Assembly: GCA_964604465.1 (NCBI GenBank)
Contig: CAZRYZ010000032.1
Coordinates: 1 to 13,388, forward strand
Direction of reading: 5' to 3'
From: Fluviibacter sp964604465
GTDB taxonomy: Bacteria > Pseudomonadota > Gammaproteobacteria > Burkholderiales > Rhodocyclaceae
Length of the DNA stretch: 13,388 nucleotides
Shown one piece after another: positions 6,611 to 13,388 of the stretch (the first letter of the stretch is position 1; each line of letters starts with the position of its first letter). Made by a program: the position numbers and the translations under genes. The notes under the pieces were generated by a model, which searched no databases, had not been told where the DNA came from, and saw nothing but the letters and a program-made list of their open reading frames with translations.

Positions 6611-9424
6611 ATGACGCTTGCCAAATCCTTCGAACCCGCTGACATCGAACGGCGCTGGTACCAACACTGGGAACACAGCGGTTACTTTGCTGCTGGCGAT
6701 GATGCCAACAAGGATGAGGCCTTCTGCATTCTACTGCCACCGCCCAACGTGACCGGTACGCTCCATATGGGGCACGGCTTCAACCAGACGTTAATGGATG
6801 CGCTGACGCGTTACTACCGCATGCGTGGTGCTAATACCCTTTGGCAGCCTGGCACCGACCATGCGGGCATCGCCACGCAGATTGTTGTGGAACGCCAGCT
6901 GGAACGCGACGGTATCTCGCGTCACGATCTGGGACGTGAAAAATTCCTGGAAAAAGTCTGGGAGTGGAAGGCCTATTCGGGTGGCACGATTACGCAGCAG
7001 ATGCGCCGCCTAGGCAGCTCCTGCGACTGGACGCGCGAACGATTCACGATGGACGAAGGCCTGTCGAAGACAGTAACCGAGAGCTTCGTGCGCCTGTACA
7101 ACGAAGGCCTCATCTACCGCGGCAAGCGTCTCGTTAACTGGGACCCGAAACTCAATACCGCTGTATCGGACCTGGAAGTGTTATCGGAAGAAGAAGATGG
7201 CTTCCTCTGGCATATCCGCTATCCGTTAGCCGATGGCAGCGGTTCGCTGACCGTTGCGACAACGCGCCCGGAAACCATGCTGGGTGATACCGCCGTTATG
7301 GTCCACCCGGAGGATCCGCGTTATCAGCATCTGATCGGCAAGATGGTCAAGCTGCCACTGACTGATCGCGAAATCCCGATCATTGCTGACAGTTATGTGG
7401 ATCTCGAATTTGGCACAGGTTGCGTCAAGGTCACCCCGGCGCACGATTTTAATGACTATGCGGTTGGCCAACGACATAATCTGCCGCTGATCTCAATCCT
7501 GACGCTGGATGCCAAGATCAACGACAACGCGCCCGAGAAGTATCGCGGGCTGGATCGTTTCGATGCCCGTAAGGTGATCGTGGCAGATCTTGAAGCACTG
7601 GGTATCCTGGAAAAGACCGACAAACATAAACTGAAGGTACCGCGCGGTGACCGCACCGGCGTTGTGATTGAGCCGATGCTCACCGACCAGTGGTTCGTCG
7701 CAATGAGCAAGCCCGGTGCAGACGGTAAGTCTATTACGCAAAAGGCCCTGGACGTGGTTTCCAGCGGCGAGATTCGCTTCCACCCAGAAAACTGGGTCAA
7801 TACCTATAACCAATGGCTGAACAACATCCAGGATTGGTGTATCTCGCGCCAACTGTGGTGGGGTCATCAGATTCCCGCCTGGTACAGCGAGAGCGGCAAG
7901 GTCTATGTGGCGCATGACGAAGCCGAGGCGCAAACACAAGCAGCTGCCGCGGGTGATACTGGCACCCTAACCCGCGACGAGGACGTCCTTGATACCTGGT
8001 ATTCCAGTGCCCTGTGGCCCTTTTCGACGCTGGACTGGACGCCGGATTGGCCCGCTACGCCAAATTCGATGCTGGATCGTTACCTACCGACCAGCGTGCT
8101 GGTCACCGGCTTCGACATCATCTTCTTCTGGGTCGCCCGAATGGTGATGATGACGCAGCATCTGACCGGGCGCATTCCGTTCAAGGATGTGTATGTCCAT
8201 GGCCTGATTCGCGACAGCAAGGGCCAGAAAATGAGCAAATCGAAGGGGAACGTGCTCGACCCGATCGATCTCATCGATGGCATCACGCTCGACGAGCTGG
8301 TGAAGAAACGCACCTTCGGTCTCATGAACCCCAAGCAGGCGCAGAGCATCGAGAAAGAAACCCGCAAGGAGTTCCCAGAAGGGATTCCGGCTTTTGGCAC
8401 CGACGCCTTGCGCTTTACCTTCACGTCACTGGCCAGCCCGGGCCGCGACATCAAATTCGATCTGTCACGCTGTGAAGGCTACCGCAACTTCTGCAATAAG
8501 CTGTGGAACGCGACACGCTTCGTGTTGATGAATACTGAAGACCAGGATTGCGGCATTGACGTCACCGATGCTGATCTCAAGTTCTCGGCCGCCGACCGCT
8601 GGATGATCAGCCTGCTGCAACGCGCCGAAGCAGAGATTGGTCAGCAGTTGAATGACTACCGATTCGATCTGGCTGCCCAAGCGCTGTATCACCTGGTGTG
8701 GGACGAATATTGCGACTGGTATCTTGAGATTGCGAAGGTGCAGATCCAGAATGGCAGCTCCGAACAACAACGTACGACGCGTCGCACCTTATTGCGCGTC
8801 CTAGAAACCATTCTCCGGCTGGCCCATCCGTTTATTCCGTTTATTACGGAAGAACTGTGGCAAACCGTGGCGCCCATGGCGGGACGCAAGACGCATGACA
8901 CTATTCTTCTGGCCGGCTATCCGGTGTGTGACGAACAGCGTATTGATAGAACTGCCGAGGCCCAGATTGAACGCCTGAAAGGCCTGATTTCGGCCTGCCG
9001 TAACCTGCGTGGCGAAATGAGCCTCTCGCCCGCCACAAAAGTGCCGCTCATCATCGCAGCCAATCAGGACGAACAAACCACGCTGGCCGAAGCAGCGCCG
9101 ATCCTCCAAGGCTTGGCCAAGTTATCCGAAGTGCGCTTTGTTGAAACGCTGCCCGTTGATGCCCTGGCCCCCGTTGCTGTCCTGGGGCATGTGCAAATGA
9201 TGCTGGAAGTCGAAATCGACGTGCCGGCTGAAATCGGCCGCCTGGAAAAAGAAATCGCACGGTTGGAAGGTGAAATCAAGAAAGCGGAAGGCAAGCTAGG
9301 CAACGCTTCTTTTGTTGACCGTGCACCCGCGGCCGTGGTTGAACAGGAACGTCAGCGCATGGCCGACTTCGGCAGCACACTTGCCATGCTCAAACCGCAG
9401 CTCGAAAAATTGAAGACCCGTTGA
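6611..9424 (+). CDS. valS: Valyl-tRNA synthetase
   Basis: 937 residues, a class I aminoacyl-tRNA synthetase that charges tRNA-Val and is close in length to the E. coli enzyme (951). The HIGH motif appears as HMGH (52-55) within PPPNVTGTLHMGHGF, and the KMSKS loop is at 540-544. The CP1 editing domain, which clears mischarged threonine, lies between them; TTRPETMLGDTAV is visible near residue 220. The anticodon-binding domain follows, and the C-terminus (about 870-937) is a charged coiled coil (IGRLEKEIARLEGEIKKAEG) that contacts tRNA. The start agrees with the family N-terminus (SFEPADIERRWYQHWE), although no Shine-Dalgarno sequence is seen in the 27 bases after holC. The gene is intact with all key motifs. 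Confidence 0.98.
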   Translation: MTLAKSFEPADIERRWYQHWEHSGYFAAGDDANKDEAFCILLPPPNVTGTLHMGHGFNQTLMDALTRYYRMRGANTLWQPGTDHAGIATQIVVERQLERDGISRHDLGREKFLEKVWEWKAYSGGTITQQMRRLGSSCDWTRERFTMDEGLSKTVTESFVRLYNEGLIYRGKRLVNWDPKLNTAVSDLEVLSEEEDGFLWHIRYPLADGSGSLTVATTRPETMLGDTAVMVHPEDPRYQHLIGKMVKLPLTDREIPIIADSYVDLEFGTGCVKVTPAHDFNDYAVGQRHNLPLISILTLDAKINDNAPEKYRGLDRFDARKVIVADLEALGILEKTDKHKLKVPRGDRTGVVIEPMLTDQWFVAMSKPGADGKSITQKALDVVSSGEIRFHPENWVNTYNQWLNNIQDWCISRQLWWGHQIPAWYSESGKVYVAHDEAEAQTQAAAAGDTGTLTRDEDVLDTWYSSALWPFSTLDWTPDWPATPNSMLDRYLPTSVLVTGFDIIFFWVARMVMMTQHLTGRIPFKDVYVHGLIRDSKGQKMSKSKGNVLDPIDLIDGITLDELVKKRTFGLMNPKQAQSIEKETRKEFPEGIPAFGTDALRFTFTSLASPGRDIKFDLSRCEGYRNFCNKLWNATRFVLMNTEDQDCGIDVTDADLKFSAADRWMISLLQRAEAEIGQQLNDYRFDLAAQALYHLVWDEYCDWYLEIAKVQIQNGSSEQQRTTRRTLLRVLETILRLAHPFIPFITEELWQTVAPMAGRKTHDTILLAGYPVCDEQRIDRTAEAQIERLKGLISACRNLRGEMSLSPATKVPLIIAANQDEQTTLAEAAPILQGLAKLSEVRFVETLPVDALAPVAVLGHVQMMLEVEIDVPAEIGRLEKEIARLEGEIKKAEGKLGNASFVDRAPAAVVEQERQRMADFGSTLAMLKPQLEKLKTR

Positions 9425-9435
9425 TATCCGCCAAA

Positions 9436-9463
9436 ATCACGCGACACTGTTCGATCGCGTAAT
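9436..9463. terminator. Hairpin between convergent valS and pabBC, probable bidirectional terminator
   Basis: ACGCGA (9439-9444) pairs with TCGCGT (9455-9460) across a 10-base loop. In minus-strand RNA the stem extends to nine pairs with one G-U wobble and is followed by a short U-run. In plus-strand RNA one C-A mismatch interrupts the extension, and the sequence after the stem is AATCTTTGTT. It lies in the 50-base gap between two convergent stop codons, where a shared terminator is expected. The T-tracts are weak. Confidence 0.5.
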
Positions 9464-9474
9464 CTTTGTTGGCA

Positions 9475-11409
9475 TTATTTGAGATAGGCCGGCATTAAAC
9501 CGCGAAGGGCATTGCCCACGCGTAGCCGGCCTTCACGGGAAGCTACCTTGATATCGGCTACCGTCAGAATCGCCTCTCGCGCTTCGCCGCTATCGATCAG
9601 TGCCGCCCGCAAAACACCCGGCAACAAACCACAACGCAAAGGTGGCGTTAGCAAGTGTTGACCCTCCCGCACAAACACATTGCTTCGCGCACCTTCACAG
9701 ACCTCCCCCCGCTGGTTACAGAACAGGCTATCAAAGGCTTGCTGTGCCGTCGCGTTCTCAATGGCCGCATCATAGACTTCTCGCGTCGAAATTTTATGGC
9801 GCAGTAATGGTGAACCACTCATCAGCCGGGTGTCCGACCAGATCAATGCCACCCGTTCTGCGATCGGCGGCAGCAGCGACCAACTCGGTTTCAAATCACC
9901 CGTATGAGACAGATCGATCCGGACGCGACAAAGACGCGACCTATCACACGGCCCCAATTTTTGCCGGATTTCCCGCTGCACCCCCCAGAGTGCCCTTTCA
10001 AAGGCAGCGACATCAAACGCAAAGCCTAGCGCATAAGATGACTGCGCAAGCCGGGCAATATGGCCACGAACCTGCGGATACAGCTCATCCAGTGGCAACG
10101 TGGACACCAGATCATCTGGCGGCAAGACCAGACGCAAGGTCTCGAAGAGGCTAAAGCCCGGATCCGGTCTCACCAAAAACGCGCTTTTCAACAGGCACTC
10201 AGCGTACTCCTCCTGTGGGTCCGAGTCCCAGACGATACCACTACCAACTCCTAGCACCCCTGTCCTGAACGGTGCCCCGGGCTCGATGGGTGGATCGAGC
10301 ACAAGTGTGCGAATTGCCACATTGGCGGCCATTTGTTTCTCTGTTGCCCAGCCAATACTGCCGGTGTACAACCCGCGAGGTGCTTTCTCAATAGCCCTGA
10401 TTTTCTGCATGGCCGCCACCTTGGGAGCACCGGTCACCGAGCCACACGGAAAGAGCCCGTAGATCAAATCGGCAAGACGCGTGGTCTGCAGGCGAGCGGA
10501 AACGCTGGAGGTCATCTGGTGCACCGTCGGATACGTTTCGATTTCAAAGAGCCGGTCCACGACCACGCTACCGGGTAGGGCAACCCGACCCAGGTCATTG
10601 CGCAGTAGATCAACAATCATTAGATTCTCAGCCCGGTTCTTTTGCGAAGCCTGCAGAGTTTCTACACGTTTCCGATCGGTCAATGGATCCTCGCTCCGTG
10701 GTGCCGTCCCTTTCATAGGACGCACGGTGACCCGGTCATTGTCGACCGCAAAAAATAATTCGGGTGATAGTGATAAGACCTGGCATTCCGGCATGTCGAT
10801 AAAGACGGCGGTTGCCGTGGGTTGTGCCCGTGCGAGGTTCAGAAAAACCCTTGACGGCATCCCGAAAATCGCAGCGTCGATCGGAAACGTAAAATTGACC
10901 TGATAGACCTCACCATCAGCGATTGCGGCGCGAATCTGCCGGATCTTTTCTGCATAGCCCTGAGCATTGAGTGTAGGCGCACCCCTTACACAACCTGCCA
11001 CCTCATCCGGATCCGTATTCGGATCGGATTCCGAGCCTTCCTGCAGCCAGAGGTCCGCCTCCGCATGCGTGAGCCAAAGCGCGTCCTGGAATAGCCAGAT
11101 ATACCCTAAAGGAATTCCGGTTGTGCCTGCCTGATCAATCGCTGACGCAGTGTTCTGCACAACTGGCTCCAGTAGCTCCCCCAACTCATAGTCCAGCGCA
11201 AAAACAGCGACGCTGCCCTTGAGACGACCCTCTTCCGCCGCAGCCAACGCCTGAGAAAGTGAGTCTGCATCATGAATGACGTACGTACTTTCCGGACGCA
11301 TACAGAGCAAACTGGCCGCCACATCGTGCGGTGCCAACCCATCACGGAACAGAACCGCTTTTCGGCAGCCCGCGCTCCGGGTCACTTGCGTTGCAACGTG
11401 AGTACCCAT
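9475..11409 (-). CDS. pabBC: Bifunctional aminodeoxychorismate synthase component I / aminodeoxychorismate lyase (PabB-PabC fusion)
   Basis: 644 residues carrying two steps of p-aminobenzoate synthesis for folate. Residues 1-415 or so are PabB, which aminates chorismate to 4-amino-4-deoxychorismate. Evidence is DGEVYQVNFTFP (165-176), LSPELFF (214-220), PMKGTAPR (231-238, where Lys233 matches the PabB-specific nucleophile that is Ala in anthranilate synthase), LMIVDLLRNDLGRV (263-276), CGSVTGAPK (322-330) and GVGSGIVWDSDPQEEY (387-402). Residues 418-644 are PabC, a fold-type IV PLP lyase releasing pyruvate: FSLFETLRL (419-427), Lys539 in RHKISTREVYD as the likely PLP lysine, and GEVCEGARSNVFV (568-580) with Glu572. 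The glutaminase PabA is not in the window. The ATG at 11409 overlaps tusA by 28 bases. A GTG at 11385 would overlap the tusA stop as GTGA and is a serious alternative. Confidence 0.93.
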   Translation of the reverse strand: MGTHVATQVTRSAGCRKAVLFRDGLAPHDVAASLLCMRPESTYVIHDADSLSQALAAAEEGRLKGSVAVFALDYELGELLEPVVQNTASAIDQAGTTGIPLGYIWLFQDALWLTHAEADLWLQEGSESDPNTDPDEVAGCVRGAPTLNAQGYAEKIRQIRAAIADGEVYQVNFTFPIDAAIFGMPSRVFLNLARAQPTATAVFIDMPECQVLSLSPELFFAVDNDRVTVRPMKGTAPRSEDPLTDRKRVETLQASQKNRAENLMIVDLLRNDLGRVALPGSVVVDRLFEIETYPTVHQMTSSVSARLQTTRLADLIYGLFPCGSVTGAPKVAAMQKIRAIEKAPRGLYTGSIGWATEKQMAANVAIRTLVLDPPIEPGAPFRTGVLGVGSGIVWDSDPQEEYAECLLKSAFLVRPDPGFSLFETLRLVLPPDDLVSTLPLDELYPQVRGHIARLAQSSYALGFAFDVAAFERALWGVQREIRQKLGPCDRSRLCRVRIDLSHTGDLKPSWSLLPPIAERVALIWSDTRLMSGSPLLRHKISTREVYDAAIENATAQQAFDSLFCNQRGEVCEGARSNVFVREGQHLLTPPLRCGLLPGVLRAALIDSGEAREAILTVADIKVASREGRLRVGNALRGLMPAYLK

Positions 11410-11639
11410 CGCCCGCCAAGGTCACGAACATCCACCAGGGTATGACCGGTCTGTCTGGCAAACGCAGCGAAGTCATCCGGTACTGCCGGATCCGTTGCAA
11501 GCACCTCTAGCAATTCGCCACTTTGCATCACTGCCAGAGCTTTCTTGGCACGCAGGATCGGCATGGGGCATTTCAGCCCGCAGACATCGAGCTGATGCAT
11601 CTTGGGTTCGCGAAAAGATTCGCTATTGACTGTCATCAT
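11382..11639 (-). CDS. tusA: TusA-family sulfur carrier protein
   Basis: 85 residues, the normal size for the SirA/TusA family. The hallmark CGLKCPMPILRAKKAL sits at 20-35; the cysteine of CPMP (Cys24) is the residue that carries persulfide sulfur in TusA, and Cys20 is a second cysteine close by. These proteins relay sulfur from cysteine desulfurase for tRNA thiolation or other sulfur-transfer routes. Which route applies here is not clear, because no TusBCDE or MnmA gene is nearby. Two adjacent ATGs are possible starts (11639 and 11636); the GGGGTGA upstream is better spaced for the second. It begins eight bases after the upstream protease gene and overlaps the start of pabBC, so all three are probably cotranscribed. 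Confidence 0.9.
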   Translation of the reverse strand: MMTVNSESFREPKMHQLDVCGLKCPMPILRAKKALAVMQSGELLEVLATDPAVPDDFAAFARQTGHTLVDVRDLGGRWVLTLQRK

Positions 11640-11647
11640 TCACCCCA

Positions 11648-13117
11648 TCAGAAAGGCGACTGTCCCGCCATTTTGCGTTCTTCCATGACCTGGATTCTCA
11701 GCGCCTTCAAGCGCGTATCGATCATGGATTGATCGTAGAAGTTTTTGGTCTCGCGCTGTGCCAGTTCCAATTGCTCCACGGCGGCCTGTGTCTGACCATT
11801 CAGGGCATACAACTCCGCAGTTGCCCGGCGGGATTGGACGGTCTTGCCCAGAGCCGCGTAGGAATGCGCTTGCAACTTATACAACTTGGGATCACGCGCA
11901 CCCCCGGAACGCAAGCGCTTTTCAATAATCTGCAGCGCTGCTTCATTCTGGCCCTGCAGTTGCAGGACAGCAACCAGTCCTAGCGCTATGGCCTCATCAT
12001 TCGGATACCGCTTGTAGGCCTCCCGATAGATCTGCGTTGCACCGCTCAGGTCCTTCTCGGCTTGCCGGATTTCCGCCGCCAGTACATCAAACATCGGATC
12101 CGGTGGCGCCAGTTTTCTGGCTTGCCCCAGCGCCTTGTCGGCCTCACTCGGGCGACCCAGCCGCAGCTGCGCACGGGCAATGCCATACCAGACAGCTGGT
12201 TCGTGCGTGAAGCGCCGTTCACGTAGCTGGTGTTCAAATTCAGCAAGAGCATCCTGTGGCGCAAACTCCAGCGTGCGCAACTTGGCCCGCACCAGATAAA
12301 ACTCGAGCGAGTCTCTGACCTGGCGGTAGTTGGTCCCGTGTGCACGCCCCTGCATATCGGAAATCCGCTCCGTGGTCAGCGGGTGTGTCCTCAGATAAAC
12401 CGGCGCATTGTTTTCGTACAGCGCCGTCGACTTCTGCAGGCGTTCAAAAAAATCGGCCATACCGCGCGGGTCATAACCGGCTTTGGTCAGTGCCTGAAAT
12501 CCAACCCGATCTGCTTCACGCTCAAAATCGCGGGAGTATCCCAATTGCGACTGAATATTAGCTGCGTCGATCGCCGCACTGGCGCCCTGAGCAATCTGGC
12601 CGGCCTGGCCAGAACGGACGGCCAGCAACATCAGTGCCAGACTGGCCAGCGATGTGATGGACTGGCTCTTTGCAGCCATGATGCCGCGCGCCAGGTGCTG
12701 TTGATTGACGTGCGAGATTTCGTGGGCCAGAACGCCGGCAAATTCGGATTCGGTCCGGGCAGCCAGCAACAACCCCGTATTAACCCCGACATAGCCCCCG
12801 AAGGTCGCAAAGGCGTTGATCTGACGATCTCTCAGCACGAAGAATGTAAAGCGACCCGTCGGGTTCGGGCTGGCGGAAACAAGCCGTTGACCCACCCGAG
12901 TGACATAGCCCGTAATTTCCGGGTCATCGATATAAGCGGGGTCACGCAAGCGGATTTCGTTATAGAAACCCTCACCCAGACGACGCTGCATCTGCGGGCT
13001 CAGCACATCCTGTGACGCATCTCCCAACTCGGGTAGCTCATGCGCCCCAACGGCAACACTCTGCATCGTCAGCAGCCCCATCAAGGCCCAGGCGAGCGTA
13101 CGTCTTAACTTTTGCAT
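11648..13117 (-). CDS. bepA: BepA-like periplasmic M48 metalloprotease with TPR repeats
   Basis: 489 residues (E. coli BepA has 487). BepA is a periplasmic zinc protease and chaperone that helps the LPS translocon protein LptD mature and degrades stalled outer-membrane proteins. The signal peptide is clear: MQKLRR, a hydrophobic core to about residue 20, then AVGAHE. Zinc ligands are in HEISH (132-136) and EREAD (Glu199). His245 in THPL matches the BepA His246 that gates the active site, and the spacing is nearly identical to BepA. TPR-like helices follow from about 270 to 470, including AVWYGIARAQLRLGRPSEADKAL. The ATG at 13117 gives a canonical signal peptide but lacks a Shine-Dalgarno sequence. 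A GTG at 13144 has AAGGGGG upstream and would add nine residues (MWVVRYDDT). It heads a unit with tusA and pabBC. Confidence 0.87.
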   Translation of the reverse strand: MQKLRRTLAWALMGLLTMQSVAVGAHELPELGDASQDVLSPQMQRRLGEGFYNEIRLRDPAYIDDPEITGYVTRVGQRLVSASPNPTGRFTFFVLRDRQINAFATFGGYVGVNTGLLLAARTESEFAGVLAHEISHVNQQHLARGIMAAKSQSITSLASLALMLLAVRSGQAGQIAQGASAAIDAANIQSQLGYSRDFEREADRVGFQALTKAGYDPRGMADFFERLQKSTALYENNAPVYLRTHPLTTERISDMQGRAHGTNYRQVRDSLEFYLVRAKLRTLEFAPQDALAEFEHQLRERRFTHEPAVWYGIARAQLRLGRPSEADKALGQARKLAPPDPMFDVLAAEIRQAEKDLSGATQIYREAYKRYPNDEAIALGLVAVLQLQGQNEAALQIIEKRLRSGGARDPKLYKLQAHSYAALGKTVQSRRATAELYALNGQTQAAVEQLELAQRETKNFYDQSMIDTRLKALRIQVMEERKMAGQSPF

Positions 13118-13123
13118 GGTGTC

Positions 13124-13129
13124 ATCATA
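13124..13129 (-). promoter_or_regulatory. Candidate -10 element for bepA-tusA-pabBC
   Basis: TATGAT on the minus strand matches the -10 consensus at 5/6. A start seven bases downstream would fall on the A of the bepA ATG (13117), giving a leaderless transcript. No convincing -35 lies 16-19 bases upstream. If the GTG at 13144 is the true start, this hexamer is merely coding sequence and the promoter must lie between 13145 and the terminator at 13177. Confidence 0.25.
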
Positions 13130-13176
13130 ACGCACAACCCACACAAGCCCCCTTAACGGAACTGCGCGCCAAATAG

Positions 13177-13204
13177 AAAAGACCCGCCAGATGGCGGGTC
13201 TTTT
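13177..13204. terminator. Strong intrinsic terminator of the cold-shock gene
   Basis: AAAAGACCCGCC (13177-13188) and GGCGGGTCTTTT (13193-13204) form a perfect 12-bp inverted repeat around the loop AGAT. The GC-rich stem is flanked by A-run and T-run, so it can work in both directions. It lies 43 bases past the stop of the minus-strand cold-shock gene and separates it from bepA. Confidence 0.93.
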
Positions 13205-13220
13205 TACTGCGCAAACGACC

Positions 13221-13235
13221 CCGCGCCAGGCGCGG
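13221..13235. repeat. GC-rich palindrome in the cold-shock gene 3' untranslated region
   Basis: CCGCGCC and GGCGCGG flank a single A, a 15-base palindrome that can fold into a five-pair stem with a five-base loop. It sits between the cold-shock stop codon and the main terminator. It could protect the mRNA 3' end or be incidental. Confidence 0.4.
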
Positions 13236-13247
13236 AATCAATCCGCA

Positions 13248-13388
13248 TCAGGCACGTGCGATATTCGCAGCCTGCTTACCCTTCGGGCCATCGACCACGT
13301 CAAAGGAAACGCGTTCGCCTTCCTTCAGAGTCTTGAAACCATTCATGGTAATTGCGGAGAAATGGGCGAACAGATCTTCACCGCCGCC
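13248..13388 (-). CDS. Cold-shock protein, CspA family (5' part beyond window)
   Basis: The last 46 codons of a gene that enters from the right edge. The translation runs GGEDLFAHFSAI, then MNGFKTLKEGERVSFDV, and ends GPKGKQAANIARA before TGA. DLFAHF is the RNP2-type nucleic-acid-binding motif, and the C-terminal block is typical of the OB-fold cold-shock domain. About 20 N-terminal residues, including RNP1 (KGFGFI in the family), should lie beyond position 13388. Such proteins bind single-stranded RNA and DNA and act as RNA chaperones. The strong hairpin at 13177-13204 ends its transcript. It has its own unit, separate from bepA. Which paralogue it is (cold-induced or constitutive) cannot be told from this fragment. 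Confidence 0.93.
   Translation of the reverse strand, partial: GGGEDLFAHFSAITMNGFKTLKEGERVSFDVVDGPKGKQAANIARA

Noticed and set aside
8014..8475. 153-codon + strand frame within valS
   Set aside because: Lies out of frame in the KMSKS region of a complete valS; composition fits a frame shadow.
9600..10154. 184-codon + strand frame opposite pabBC
   Set aside because: Translation shows no family resemblance, whereas the minus strand encodes an intact PabC domain.
12230..13015. 261-codon open frame on the + strand inside the M48 protease gene
   Set aside because: Antisense shadow of a strongly supported gene; its translation has no recognisable domain and no ribosome-binding site of note.
1..13388. 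Mobile element, CRISPR array, tRNA, or Neisseria-type DNA uptake repeats
   Set aside because: No terminal repeats with a transposase, no regularly spaced repeats, no tRNA-like cloverleaf noticed, and no recurrent uptake-type decamer by eye.

Overview
The window reads as a contiguous, intact stretch of a betaproteobacterial chromosome. The basis is gene content and order: an ECF sigma factor followed by DUF3619, DUF3106 and RDD genes, then lptG/lptF back to back with pepA-holC-valS. The genus cannot be fixed from the sequence. Coding density is high, base composition looks even, and I see no insertion sequence, prophage, CRISPR array, tRNA or rRNA.

Left block (1-2271, + strand): a leader with overlapping, oppositely directed promoter-like elements and a small dyad, then four overlapping genes: an ECF sigma factor with a TTG start, a single-membrane-span DUF3619 protein whose start overlaps the sigma stop (ATGA), a membrane-anchored DUF3106 protein with a helical extracytoplasmic part, and an RDD-family membrane protein. 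The first three resemble a sigma / anti-sigma / periplasmic-sensor relay. This is the least understood and most interesting part of the window.

Middle block: lptF-lptG (minus strand, ATGA overlap) encode the inner-membrane permease of the LPS transporter. They are divergent from pepA-holC-valS (+ strand): leucyl aminopeptidase, DNA polymerase III chi subunit and valyl-tRNA synthetase. A good sigma70-like promoter precedes pepA, and a hairpin lies just after valS.

Right block (minus strand, read right to left): a partial cold-shock protein gene at the window edge with a strong terminator, then a bepA-like M48 metalloprotease with TPR repeats, a tusA-like sulfur carrier, and a fused pabB-pabC gene that makes p-aminobenzoate from chorismate. 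The last three are tightly packed and probably cotranscribed.

An envelope theme runs through the window (ECF sigma module, LptFG, BepA-like protease, which in E. coli assists LptD assembly). These genes sit in separate transcription units, so a functional link is inference only. I do not see an unmistakable new defence or mobile system. The best candidate for undescribed biology is the sigma-DUF3619-DUF3106-RDD module.
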